Assembly: GCA_965205735.1 (NCBI GenBank)
Contig: OZ242179.1
Coordinates: forward strand, 3,100,001-3,164,000
Length of the DNA: 64,000 nucleotides
Reading direction: 5' to 3'
Source of the DNA: VXNE01 sp965205735
Lineage (GTDB): Bacteria; Pseudomonadota; Gammaproteobacteria; Pseudomonadales; Azotimanducaceae
Under the pieces are notes generated by a model. It did no database searches, was not told where the DNA came from, and was given only the letters and a program-made list of their open reading frames with translations. The first letter of the stretch is position 1; every line of letters begins with the position of its first letter. Of the stretch, positions 17,978-26,277 are shown one piece after another. The position numbers and the translations under genes were made by a program.

Positions 17978-18703
17978 ATGAACTCGACCGTCACCATCAT
18001 TCCGATCGTCAATCTCCTGATCGGATTCGCCCCGGTAGCGTTGTTGCTTGCGATCATGCGCGCGTGGTCGCTGGATGCCTGGCACGCGATCTATGCGAAT
18101 CTGCGTATGCTCGCGCAGCTACTCCTCATCGGTTACGTCCTGACATGGGTGGTCGAGACCGAGGAGCCGTGGATCGTCGTCGCCATCGTGGCGTTCATGA
18201 TCGCGATGTCCGCCTGGATCGCGATTCGGCCGCTCTCGGATCGCGGAGCGGTGCCCTATGCGACGGTGCTGATCGGAATAGGCGTCACTGGCGTGGGCGT
18301 TCTGCTACTGGTGACCCAGGTCATACTCGATCTTCCGACATGGTACGAACCGCGTTTCGTCGTCCCGTTGGCGGGGATGGTGTTCGCGAACAGCATGAAC
18401 ACGATCAGCATTGCGGGGGAGCGGTATCAGACGGAGCGCGGTCGCGGCGAGACTTACCCCGCTGCGAGAAAGGCGGCAATGACCGCAGCGCTCATCCCTC
18501 AGATCAACTCGCTGCTGGCGGTGGGTCTCGTCTCGCTGCCGGGCATGATGACCGGGCAGGTTCTGTCGGGTATCGACCCGCTTGTCGCGGCGCGCTACCA
18601 GATCATGGTGATGTGCATGATCTTCTCCACAGCCGGCCTGGCCGGGGCGCTGTACCTGGTGCTAAGGCGGTTCGCGACCGAACGTTATTCGAGCGCGCCT
18701 TGA
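17978..18703 (+). CDS. FetB/UPF0014-family ABC transporter permease
   Basis: A 241-aa integral membrane protein with about six or seven hydrophobic segments (VNLLIGFAPVALLLAIMRAW, LRMLAQLLLIGYVLTWV, WIVVAIVAFMIAMSAWIAI and others). The signature GMVFANSMNTISIAGERYQTERG matches the UPF0014/FetB family, inner-membrane components of a putative iron/metal exporter (FetAB). The ATPase partner FetA is not in the window, which is unusual because the two are normally adjacent. The ATG is preceded by AAGGAAGG. It is followed by a convergent carbonic anhydrase gene. Confidence 0.85.
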   Translation: MNSTVTIIPIVNLLIGFAPVALLLAIMRAWSLDAWHAIYANLRMLAQLLLIGYVLTWVVETEEPWIVVAIVAFMIAMSAWIAIRPLSDRGAVPYATVLIGIGVTGVGVLLLVTQVILDLPTWYEPRFVVPLAGMVFANSMNTISIAGERYQTERGRGETYPAARKAAMTAALIPQINSLLAVGLVSLPGMMTGQVLSGIDPLVAARYQIMVMCMIFSTAGLAGALYLVLRRFATERYSSAP

Positions 18704-18721
18704 CAGTCGAGGTGGAGCTGG

Positions 18722-19213
18722 CTACTCGACTTCGTTCAGTTGCCCGGTTTTCACATCGTAGACAAAGCCGCGAATCTTGTCTTTAACGGGAACGAACGGG
18801 TTGGCCTTGATGCGGCGGATGCTTTGGCGCACGTCTTCCTCCGGGTCGGAGAACGCTTCGAGGGCGAAGCTGGGTCGGATGCCGGTTTCGGCTTCGATGT
18901 CGTCCTTCACGGCATCGTCCTGGAAAGTGACCATGCCGCAATCCGTGTGGTGGATCAGGATGATCTCCTCCGTTCCGAGCAGTCGCTGCGATATGACGAG
19001 GGATCGCAGGACGTCTTCGCTGACGACACCGCCGGCGTTGCGTATGACATGCGCATCGCCCTCTTCGAGACCCAGCAGGCGTCCGGTTTCGATGCGGGCG
19101 TCCATGCAGGCGACGATCGCCGTGCGTTTCGCTGGCGGCATGGGCAGGTCGCCCTTTTCGAAAGCCCCAACGTAGTGTGCGTTGTTGGACAGGAAATTAT
19201 CTGTTGACGACAT
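18722..19213 (-). CDS. Beta-class carbonic anhydrase
   Basis: Zinc enzyme interconverting CO2 and bicarbonate, 163 aa, of the short beta-class type. Active-site residues are all visible: C36, D38 and R40 in VACMDARIE, and H89 plus C92 in LIHHTDCGM. The length and the PAKRTAIVACMDAR opening fit the small cytosolic subclass seen in actinobacteria and proteobacteria. It has its own upstream region of about 175 bases shared with the divergent CoA-transferase gene. Confidence 0.93.
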   Translation of the reverse strand: MSSTDNFLSNNAHYVGAFEKGDLPMPPAKRTAIVACMDARIETGRLLGLEEGDAHVIRNAGGVVSEDVLRSLVISQRLLGTEEIILIHHTDCGMVTFQDDAVKDDIEAETGIRPSFALEAFSDPEEDVRQSIRRIKANPFVPVKDKIRGFVYDVKTGQLNEVE

Positions 19214-19389
19214 GATGAGCGCCCCAATGCCTAAGCGAGCGACGCAACCTACTGGATTTTTTCAATGGTCGCTATACCTGCGTTCAACCGCTTTGCAATA
19301 TTGTTATGACGCGTGGGAATGTCGCCCGCAATCGTGCAGGTGCCGCGTTGCGATATCATCCTCGAGGTAATAGGGAGGCGGACTGACGA

Positions 19390-21750
19390 ATGAGCGGACC
19401 ACTACAGGGCATTGCCGTCGTAGATCTGGGCCTCGGCCCGGTGACGGGGCTCGCAACCATGGTGCTCGCGGATTTCGGCGCCGAAGTCGTCAAGGTAGAA
19501 CCGCCCGGCGGGGATCCGTACCGCGCCATGCCGTCATCGAAAACCTGGCTGCGCGGCAAGTCAACGCTTGAAGTCGACTTCGATGATCTGCAAGCGCTGG
19601 ACAACCTGCGTTCGCTTATCGTCGACGCCGCGGATGCGGTTGTGACGACCTTGGATCGGGAGCGTCGGGAGGCCCTCGGTCTGGACTACGGCAGCTTGTC
19701 GGCGACACGGCCGGATCTCGTGTACGGCGTCGTGTCGGGATTTGGCGAGGACGGTCCCTACAAGGACTATGCCGCCGTCGAGGCGGTCGTGGCGGCCAAG
19801 TTCGGTCGGATGATGAGTCTGGAAGGCATCGCGCGCCGGCGGGGTCCTTGCTACGCGGCGTTGCAGGTCGCGACCCACGCCGCATCTCAAGGCGTCGCGA
19901 TGGCGGTGCTTGCAAGCCTGCACGCGCGGCGGGCGTCGGGCGGTGGCTTCGCCTTCGATACTTCGCTGATGCGCGGCTTGCTGCCTTACGACGTGAACGG
20001 CGTGCAAGTGACGCATTTGCGCGAGCGGGGCATCCTGCCAACGCCTGAGACGGCGACGGATCCGGTGGCCGTCATGCCGCGTATCTACTACCACAGCGCG
20101 CGCACGAAGGATGGTCGCTGGATTCAATTGGGCAATTTGCTGCCGCACCTGCATGAGAACTTTCTCGCTGTCGCGGGTATCGAACCGCCGGGCGGCCGTA
20201 CGCCGAGCGATGGTTCGCCCGAACTCGAAGATTTTCGTAACCGAATGCTGCAAAAGATCGAGTCGGCCAGTCTTGACGAGTGGATGGACAAATTTGTTCG
20301 TCACGGTGGGGTGGCGGCGCACCCCTATCAAACGACGCAGGCGGCACTCGCGGATCCGGATATTGTCGCCAATGGCCACGTTGTAACCGTCGATAGGGTT
20401 GCGCAACTCGGTCCGATCGCGGAACTGACACAGACGCCGGCGCGAATCGGCGGGACCCCGGAGCGGATCGATTTCGCCCGCGCGTCCGAACTGTTCCGCG
20501 CACAGTCGCGCGTCGCCGACGGCGTACAAGGCGGCGATTCCAAAAGCGGCAGTTACCGGCCAAATGCGACACCCGCGCCGAAACGGCCTCTTGAAGGCGT
20601 GACAGTGATCGAAGCGGCAACCATTATCGCGGCGCCGCTCGGTGCCTCGATGTTGGCGGACCTTGGCGCGCGGGTGATCAAGTTCGAACCCATCGGCGGC
20701 GATCCGTTTCGGGGAATGATGGTCGGCATGGGTGCGGCGCGATGCAACACCGGCAAGGAGAGTATCTGTCTTGATCTGAAGTCGCCAAAGGCGCGGGCGA
20801 TCGCGACAAAACTCGTAGCCAGGGCCGACATCCTGATCCACAACTACCGGCCGGGGGTGCCGGAGAGGCTGGGGCTCGATTACGACACCCTCTCGCGCGT
20901 CAATCCGGGCCTTGTCTACCTGTCCGCGAATGGATACGGCCGGAACGGTCCCGGGGCGAGGCGTCCGTCCACGCATCCGATCCCGGGGGCGGCACTCGGC
21001 GGGGTGGTCTGGCAGATGGGGGGCTTGCCGAAAGACGGGCCGCTTGATCTCGAAGAGGTGCGAGAAGTCACCCGCAAGCTGTTCCGAGCGAACGACGTCA
21101 ATCCGGACCCGAACACGTCTGTGGTTGTGGCGACGACCGCCGCGCTCGGTCTCCTGGCGCGCGACATGACCGGCAAGGGACAGCAGATTTTTCTCGACAT
21201 GTTCGGTGCCAACGCGTACGCGAATTGGGACGATTTTATCTCCTACCCGGGCAAGCCGGAACGGCCCGCGGTAGACAAGGAGATTCTCGGCTTGGGGCCG
21301 TGGTGCCGCCTGTACGAGTGCAGATCCGGCTGGGTATTCCTTTACGCGGAGAACGACGACGCCCGAAAGCAGCTGGGTGCGAACGACGAGGCGGCGCTCG
21401 AAGCAAAGTTCCGGACGGACGATGCGGATGCCTGGGAAGCGCGCCTCAATGGCGAAGGGATCGCCTGCGTGCGCGCGGATGCGCACTGGCCAGCGCAATT
21501 CCTGCTGCGCGATCCACATGCGCGTGCCGAGGAACTGGTCGTGACCGCGGAACACGCGGAGTGGGGCGAGTACAAGCGTCAGGGGCCGCTGGTGCGGTTC
21601 GAACGGGGCGCGCGCTATCCGGGCGCCTGTCTCGCGGGCGAACACAGCGTGAAGCTCCTGGAAGAACTGGGCTATGACAACGTATCCATTTGCGGATTGT
21701 TGGAGGACGGACTCGTCGCGCAGTACGAATCGCCGTGCCGTGGGTCGTAA
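19390..21750 (+). CDS. Tandem (fused) CaiB/BaiF family III CoA-transferase
   Basis: A 786-aa protein made of two family III CoA-transferase halves. Half 1 (about 1-380) opens GIAVVDLGLGPVTGLATMVLADFGAEVVKVEPPGGDPYR. Half 2 (about 395-775) opens GVTVIEAATIIAAPLGASMLADLGARVIKFEPIGGDPFR and continues RADILIHNYRPGVPERLGLDYDTLSRVNPGLVYLSANGYGRNGPG. In each half an Asp sits where the glutamyl-CoA-forming nucleophile of this family is expected (AFDTSLMR; IFLDMFG). Known members move CoA between carboxylic acids and are usually homodimers of single-length chains; the fusion supplies both halves. The acetoacetate-decarboxylase-like gene follows after 74 bases. The substrate is unknown. Confidence 0.88.
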   Translation: MSGPLQGIAVVDLGLGPVTGLATMVLADFGAEVVKVEPPGGDPYRAMPSSKTWLRGKSTLEVDFDDLQALDNLRSLIVDAADAVVTTLDRERREALGLDYGSLSATRPDLVYGVVSGFGEDGPYKDYAAVEAVVAAKFGRMMSLEGIARRRGPCYAALQVATHAASQGVAMAVLASLHARRASGGGFAFDTSLMRGLLPYDVNGVQVTHLRERGILPTPETATDPVAVMPRIYYHSARTKDGRWIQLGNLLPHLHENFLAVAGIEPPGGRTPSDGSPELEDFRNRMLQKIESASLDEWMDKFVRHGGVAAHPYQTTQAALADPDIVANGHVVTVDRVAQLGPIAELTQTPARIGGTPERIDFARASELFRAQSRVADGVQGGDSKSGSYRPNATPAPKRPLEGVTVIEAATIIAAPLGASMLADLGARVIKFEPIGGDPFRGMMVGMGAARCNTGKESICLDLKSPKARAIATKLVARADILIHNYRPGVPERLGLDYDTLSRVNPGLVYLSANGYGRNGPGARRPSTHPIPGAALGGVVWQMGGLPKDGPLDLEEVREVTRKLFRANDVNPDPNTSVVVATTAALGLLARDMTGKGQQIFLDMFGANAYANWDDFISYPGKPERPAVDKEILGLGPWCRLYECRSGWVFLYAENDDARKQLGANDEAALEAKFRTDDADAWEARLNGEGIACVRADAHWPAQFLLRDPHARAEELVVTAEHAEWGEYKRQGPLVRFERGARYPGACLAGEHSVKLLEELGYDNVSICGLLEDGLVAQYESPCRGS

Positions 21751-21824
21751 GGTCCGCACTAGCTTCCCGCGGACGCGCAAATCTTGATATAAAAGGGACG
21801 ATTTAATTAGGGGAGGATAAAACC

Positions 21825-22781
21825 ATGGTCACGAGCGTCTTCATACCGAAGGAATACGCAGGACCAGCTTCAGAGTTGCCGAAAAGAACCGTCATGGACA
21901 ATCAGGAGTTCGGCAAGGGCGACGCTGAATTGGATAGGAAACTTTCAGCAATTCGCCAACGCCGCTCGAACGCATTGATGGACGCGGTTGCTCGCTTTGT
22001 CGAGGACCCGAACCAGAAAGAACTCATCAACCTGGGTCGAGGCCCCGGAAACCCGGACACACCGCCGGCGACGCCGGAGCAGCTCGAGAAGTTGATCGAG
22101 ATGGGCGCCGGGACACAAGGTATCTTCACCGCACATGAGCCGGCGGATCTGGACGTCTACCGCTCATTCCTGCCGGCGCCTTTGGAGATGCCGGAGAAAC
22201 CGATGGTGGGCACCACGCTGCTTGACATGAACAGGGAGGCCAGCGACCTGACGCGTTTTCAGGAAGGCCGGATCACGGTCAAGGCCCTGTGCCCCGATGG
22301 CATTGAATCCTGGTTGTTGTTGAGCGCCCCGGTGCCGACCCTGTACCACACCCGTGAGGGTGTCGTCTGGGGCTGGCCCAAGTACGTGGCCGATCAAATC
22401 GACTTCACGCCGCGAAGGGCCGAGGCCAGGTACGCGGGCAGTGTTCGCTACTCACTTGATTTCACTCCCGGTCCCGTGGAAGACGAAGCCGCGTTAAGGG
22501 CCCTGGGAAGAGTTGAAGGGGGCAGTTCCATATCGTGGCACTGGATACAGGGCGGCGCGGTTCTTACCAGGGGTACCGGTAGGGGCGGAGGTGCGTCCAG
22601 AGAACTTGCCTGGGAGCCCGGTATGGTCAAGGTCCATATCAGGAAGGAGGATCCCTGGTCGAAACTGATACCAGAGGATGCTACCGTTCCCGGCTTTTAT
22701 GCGAGGTGGATCGGCGGCGGGGGTGATGCCGTGCGGCAGAAGATCTGTACCGTACGTGGAGGCGAGATCATTTACCCCTGA
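21825..22781 (+). CDS. Acetoacetate decarboxylase-like protein
   Basis: A 318-aa protein with an ADC-like fold pattern: SFLPAPLEMPEKPMVGTTLLDMNREA, then SWLLLSAPVPTLYHTREGVVWGWPKYVADQIDF, and FTPGPVEDEAALRALGRVEGGSSISWHWIQGG. The first 100 residues are a helical extension not needed for that fold. The Schiff-base Lys of true decarboxylases is not placed with certainty here (VKALCPDGIESW is the nearest candidate), so it may be one of the many ADC-like proteins with aldolase or hydratase activities. GGGGAGG precedes the ATG, a strong ribosome site. Probably co-expressed with the upstream CoA-transferase. Confidence 0.78.
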   Translation: MVTSVFIPKEYAGPASELPKRTVMDNQEFGKGDAELDRKLSAIRQRRSNALMDAVARFVEDPNQKELINLGRGPGNPDTPPATPEQLEKLIEMGAGTQGIFTAHEPADLDVYRSFLPAPLEMPEKPMVGTTLLDMNREASDLTRFQEGRITVKALCPDGIESWLLLSAPVPTLYHTREGVVWGWPKYVADQIDFTPRRAEARYAGSVRYSLDFTPGPVEDEAALRALGRVEGGSSISWHWIQGGAVLTRGTGRGGGASRELAWEPGMVKVHIRKEDPWSKLIPEDATVPGFYARWIGGGGDAVRQKICTVRGGEIIYP

Positions 22782-22876
22782 GCCAAGGAATCCACTGCTC
22801 GGACAAAAAGATAAGGGACTGAGCCGCCGCTTGTAGGAGCGCGCAGTTGCCGCGCCGTGCGTCGTAAAGAACATTC

Positions 22877-23470
22877 GTGAAGTTCAGACTCGCCGCCGGC
22901 GCGGCCGTCGTGCTCATTTTCGCGGCGGGCATCTACCTGATGCGACCGGCTCCGCTCGGGCCGCCGAGGGAAGCCGACATCATGGCGAGCCTCTTCGACG
23001 GGTTCGTGTTGCCGATGGGCGATGTGGTTGTCATCAGCAGACCTTCGGACTGCCGAACGGAGGGCGTCATGAAGGAAGCGGTTTCTGCGGCGCTGTTCGA
23101 ACAGTTCCTGGCGGCGAACAGTGGCGACGAGGGCTTCGACTTCTCCCTTTTCTCCGACCGGGTGCGTTTCGTCGATGACCCGGACGCGTCGCCGTGGAGG
23201 GTGCGCGCGGAGTTTGGCGCGCCGGTGATTTCAATATCGCGTGCCGGATTTCGGAACGAAGATGCCCTCGTGTGCGTGGAAGTCTTCGCGAGCGAAGAAC
23301 GGGCGTTTTTCGTGTTGCTGGACCGGGATCACGAGGGTTGGCGCGCGACCCGGGAAATGACCGCCTGGCGTGCGCCGAGATCAGAGGCATTGGATTCGGC
23401 GGAGACCGACGAAGAACCGTTGTTTGCGCCGAGGCCTTCCCAGATTGATCGCGGGGCCATTGGAAACTGA
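22877..23470 (+). CDS. Hypothetical membrane-anchored or exported protein
   Basis: A 197-aa protein starting at GTG 22877 with an N-terminal hydrophobic segment (FRLAAGAAVVLIFAAGIYLM) that could be an anchor or an uncleaved signal. The remainder is soluble and acidic, with no domain I recognise. The last dozen codons (FAPRPSQIDRGAIGN) are encoded by a dispersed 29-base repeat (23431-23459), so the original C-terminus may have been replaced. It is convergent with the enoyl-CoA hydratase gene. Confidence 0.6.
   Translation: MKFRLAAGAAVVLIFAAGIYLMRPAPLGPPREADIMASLFDGFVLPMGDVVVISRPSDCRTEGVMKEAVSAALFEQFLAANSGDEGFDFSLFSDRVRFVDDPDASPWRVRAEFGAPVISISRAGFRNEDALVCVEVFASEERAFFVLLDRDHEGWRATREMTAWRAPRSEALDSAETDEEPLFAPRPSQIDRGAIGN
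23431..23459 (+). repeat. 29-bp direct repeat flanking enoyl-CoA hydratase, copy 1
   Basis: The segment starting GAGGCCTTCCC and ending GCGGGGCCA recurs at 24447-24475 in the same orientation, differing at one base. The two copies bracket the intact enoyl-CoA hydratase gene and mark the edges of a tandem duplication. Confidence 0.75.
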
Positions 23471-23488
23471 CCCCGCGCTCTGCCCCGC

Positions 23489-24325
23489 CTAGTAGCCCAG
23501 GAAATCCGTCTCCCGCTTCTCCCTGAAGGCCTTCATGCCTTCGACGGAGTCCCGTGACAGGCCGACCACCGGGATGGCGGATTCGGACCACTGCATGGCG
23601 CTGTCGAAGTCGAGGTTCGCGGTGCGCAAGGCCAGTGTCTTTCCGAGTTTCTGCGCGATGGGGGGCCCCGCCTCGACCTCGAGCGCCAGTTCCATGGTCC
23701 TTGACTCGAGCGCTTCCGGTTCTACCAGATAGTTGGTCAAGCCCGATTCGTGCGCTTCCTCGGCGCTCATGAACCTTCCCGTCATCATGAGTTCCATCGC
23801 CTTGCGCCAGCCGAGGATCTTCGGCAACGACCAGAATCCGCCGAGGTCGGCGTACACGCCGCGTTTGACATAGGCCACCTGATAGCGGGCCGCGGTGGAA
23901 CCGACGGCGAGGTCGCAGTGGCTCACGAGGTCGAAACCCGCGCCGACGGCGGGACCGTTGATCATGGCGATGATCGGCACCTCGACGCGCTTGAGCGCGA
24001 TATAGGTCTCGGTTTCGTGGCGGAAGTTCAGACGGTAGCCTTCGGGATCCACCCCGGCGTCGGGGGGCGGTGGCTCTCGGTCCCGGTTCCCGGCGGGGTT
24101 GGCGGCGCCGCTCATGTCCATGCCCGAGCAGAAGCCCCGTCCGGCCCCGGTGATGACAATGCAGCGGATAGATCGGTCGAATCGGGCATCCACCAGAATC
24201 TCGCGCATTTCCCGCAGCAGTGGGAAGGTGAGCGCGTTGAGCTTTTCCGGACGATTGAGCGTCAGCCAGAGAATGCCGTTTTTGTTGCCTCGGCGTTCGG
24301 TCAGGATCAGTGTATCGGCGGTCAT
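23489..24325 (-). CDS. Enoyl-CoA hydratase/isomerase (crotonase) family protein
   Basis: Crotonase-fold enzyme of 278 aa acting on CoA thioesters. It carries the two oxyanion-hole segments: IVITGAGRGFCSGMDMSG and INGPAVGAGFDLVSHCDLAVGSTAARYQVAYVKRGVYADLGG. The position normally holding the first catalytic Glu is near KRVEVPIIAM, and the second is within GVYADLGG; hydratase versus isomerase activity cannot be settled. The ATG at 24325 (MTADTLILTERRG) is chosen over 24382 because a GGGG-type site precedes it and the fold starts there. A decayed second copy of its 3' end lies upstream at 24843-24984. Confidence 0.92.
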   Translation of the reverse strand: MTADTLILTERRGNKNGILWLTLNRPEKLNALTFPLLREMREILVDARFDRSIRCIVITGAGRGFCSGMDMSGAANPAGNRDREPPPPDAGVDPEGYRLNFRHETETYIALKRVEVPIIAMINGPAVGAGFDLVSHCDLAVGSTAARYQVAYVKRGVYADLGGFWSLPKILGWRKAMELMMTGRFMSAEEAHESGLTNYLVEPEALESRTMELALEVEAGPPIAQKLGKTLALRTANLDFDSAMQWSESAIPVVGLSRDSVEGMKAFREKRETDFLGY

Positions 24326-24446
24326 GGTCGTTTCCCCTATCCTTTGTTTGGAAGACTTGCGCGGCGGGCGAGCCTCGCGCAATGGCGAATCGCAACTTGC
24401 CGTCGCTCAATGCACGTGTCAAATCCGACCGCGCACACCATCCGCG

Positions 24447-24475
24447 GAGGCCTTCCCGGATTGATCGCGGGGCCA
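24447..24475 (+). repeat. 29-bp direct repeat, copy 2
   Basis: Second copy of the repeat at 23431-23459 (one mismatch). It lies upstream of the intact enoyl-CoA hydratase and downstream of the decayed copy, in the same relative position to the decayed copy as copy 1 has to the intact gene. Confidence 0.75.
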
Positions 24476-24506
24476 GCGAAGACTGGCCCTGCCGCCTCGT
24501 GCTCGC

Positions 24507-24846
24507 CTAGCCCGGATATTTCACCAAGGGCCGTGATGATCGCGCAGGATTTTGCCCGCGTGCGTGGGCTCGGAGCCTTCAGCCGGGGAGCGCGAGGGGG
24601 TACCCCTCGCAAGAGAAGAGCCGGAAGCATAGCCACCGCTTATGGTGTAGCGAGCATGTCGGCGCACGTGGGCAAAAGTGCCCCACAGTCGGCGCCTTCG
24701 GCTCCGCCCGTGGCCCGGCCCCACCGTGCGAGGGCGCGGCCAGCGCATTTTGTTCCCGGCAGGATTTCCGAACAATGGCAATAACCGATTGAAACAGAAT
24801 GACATTCGATTGTTCGACAAGCGGCTTGGTGCAATATCCGGGCTAG
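24507..24846. mobile_element. 340-bp MITE with CTAG target duplication
   Basis: Both ends read CTAGCCCGGATATT going inward (the right end on the opposite strand), giving a 22-base terminal inverted repeat with one mismatch including the CTAG. CTAG appears once at each edge, as expected of a 4-bp target duplication. The interior has no reading frame of note and carries the 41-bp repeat (24678-24718). A second copy without that insert is at 59234-59482 in the opposite orientation. It has no transposase, so it would depend on one elsewhere. Confidence 0.8.
24678..24718 (-). repeat. 41-bp dispersed repeat, copy 2
   Basis: Reverse-orientation copy of 15642-15682, located inside the 340-bp MITE and absent from the MITE copy at 59234-59482. 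It therefore looks like an independent insertion. Confidence 0.6.
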
Positions 24847-24984
24847 TAACCGAGAAAATCCTTTTCCCGCTTGGTTCCCGAAAGCTTTCATGCCTTCGAT
24901 GGAGTCTTGCGGAAGGCCGACCGGGATGGCGGATTCGGACCAATGCATGGCGCCGTCGAAGTCGAGGTTCGCGGTGAGCATGGC
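24843..24984 (-). pseudogene. 3' fragment of a second enoyl-CoA hydratase
   Basis: The minus strand encodes TANLDFDGAMHWSESAIPVGLPQDSIEGMKAF, matching the C-terminus of the intact hydratase downstream (TANLDFDSAMQWSESAIPVVGLSRDSVEGMKAF). After one extra base the frame continues KREKDFLGY and stops, just like KRETDFLGY in the intact gene. About 230 N-terminal codons are missing. The stop codon coincides with the CTAG at which the adjacent MITE inserted. Confidence 0.85.
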
Positions 24985-25027
24985 CATCCCGCGGGTGGCA
25001 AGGCGTCGTGATCAGCGAATCGCTGCA

Positions 25028-25532
25028 CTATGGCGACGAGGCGCGACAGACGCGATAGACCAGGTACGTAATGGGCATGGCAAGGGCCACGCCGAAGGTT
25101 GACAATACGAACTGATTCCACGACAGATGCGAAAACTTCGTCGTTGAAGAGGCTCCACCCAGTGAAAATAACCGATGTATTGCTGAGTATGGCGACGATT
25201 CGCAAGATAGCGAGCACAAACGGTGTCAATATCAGCGGGAAAACGACAAGGTTCCTGACCGTGAAGAACGTCTTTCTGAAGTCGGCGAAAGACGCATTCT
25301 CTGGCGTTTGCAGAGTCGTGCGACCAAAGTGAGCGCCTAAAGCGACGAGGGCCATGCCGATGAATAGCGTTATGACCTCTGGGATGGCAAGACCCTGGAT
25401 CGAACTCGTATCGCTGTACGGGTTCGTTTCTGGATAGCCCATCTGAACAACGCCGACCCACGTGGTCCAAATGTCCAATATGGCAGTCGTGATGAATATT
25501 CCGGCGAAGACAAGAACAAGATTGCGCGTCAT
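25028..25532 (-). pseudogene. Membrane protein (DUF5658-like), frameshifted
   Basis: The first frame from ATG 25532 encodes a membrane protein: MTRNLVLVFAGIFITTAILDIWTTWVGVVQMGYPETNPY, then LAIPEVITLFIGMALVALGAHFG, and VFPLILTPFVLAILRIVAIL. The motif LDxWTT...G...E-x-NP resembles DUF5658-type small membrane proteins. Around 25130 the coding signal jumps to the next frame (NQFVLSTFGVALAMPITYLVYRVCRASSP) and stops at 25028. A shift of one base restores a ~165-aa protein with four or five membrane segments. A truncated paralogue is at 26062-26277, and a double-glycine-leader peptide gene lies between them. Confidence 0.7.
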
Positions 25533-25665
25533 TGGATACCTATGGACTGGTCGACGATGGTGATTGTCTGACGTGTTGCGTTGGGGAGTGGGCCGCAGCT
25601 CGATGCGTAAGCGTGGTTTGCGCGTTAGTCACCGGCGCCGCAGCCCATGAAATCTCGATTGGCCT

Positions 25666-25908
25666 CTACATCGTGCTGAAGCCGCAGCCCAACCCTGTCT
25701 CCTGGCAGAGTTGCTGCTGTGCTACAACCCCGTCCACGAACGCATCCCAGGCGTCAGACAACGCGTTCTCGATCCCTTCGGCACCGCCTAACTTTTCGTA
25801 GGCATACGAAGCGACCAAGCTCCCACCAAACCCGATAGCAAAAGCGCCGAGGATGCCAAGGATACCGCCGCCAGCCTGTTCGATCTCAACCGTAGTTAGT
25901 TCTCTCAT
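25666..25908 (-). CDS. Double-glycine-leader peptide, bacteriocin-like
   Basis: An 80-aa peptide precursor. The first 14-15 residues, MRELTTVEIEQAGGG, match the leader consensus of class II bacteriocins and microcins (M-R-E-L-x-x-x-E-I/L ending in GG) that are cleaved and exported by C39-peptidase ABC transporters. The predicted mature ~65 residues are Gly/Ala-rich and hydrophobic at first (ILGILGAFAIGFGGSLVASYAYEKLGG), then acidic, and end with two cysteines (C68 and C75) that could form a disulphide. GGAG lies 7 bases before the ATG. The gene is flanked on the same strand by two related membrane-protein genes, candidates for immunity. No exporter is in the window. The function is inferred only. 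Confidence 0.72.
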   Translation of the reverse strand: MRELTTVEIEQAGGGILGILGAFAIGFGGSLVASYAYEKLGGAEGIENALSDAWDAFVDGVVAQQQLCQETGLGCGFSTM

Positions 25909-26061
25909 GGAAAAACTCCATTTGTGGTTAGTGAATGGGAGACTATTTTAGGATCACCTGATCGAATACGAAAAAGGACATTTGCGCACTTTGCGTGGGA
26001 AATCGCTGAAAATCGATGCAGAGTTCACCGTCCTCGGCCGTAACCGGCCCTGTAGCGAGGC

Positions 26062-26277
26062 CTACAGGTTTGGCGTTGCCGGTCGCAACACCATGGCGAT
26101 GCCGATGAAGAGCGCGATGACCTCGGGTATGGCCATGGCCCGGATGGAGCTCGTATCAGTGAGCGGGTTCGTTTCGGTATAGCCGAGTTGATTGACGCCC
26201 ACATCGGTCGTCCAAATGTCGAGCGCGGTTGTCAGAAAAAATGTGACAGCAAAGAAGAGGGTCAGATTTCGGGTCAT
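26062..26277 (-). pseudogene. Truncated paralogue of the DUF5658-like membrane protein
   Basis: A 71-codon frame MTRNLTLFFAVTFFLTTALDIWTTDVGVNQLGYTETNPLTDTSSIRAMAIPEVIALFIGIAMV is closely similar to the first 65 residues of the membrane protein at 25028-25532, then runs into LRPATPNL and stops. It lacks the last 90 or so residues, so it is probably non-functional. Confidence 0.7.

Noticed and set aside
19561..21780. A 739-codon minus-strand frame across the CoA-transferase gene
   Set aside because: Antisense shadow; the plus frame carries clear family III CoA-transferase motifs, and the minus translation has none.
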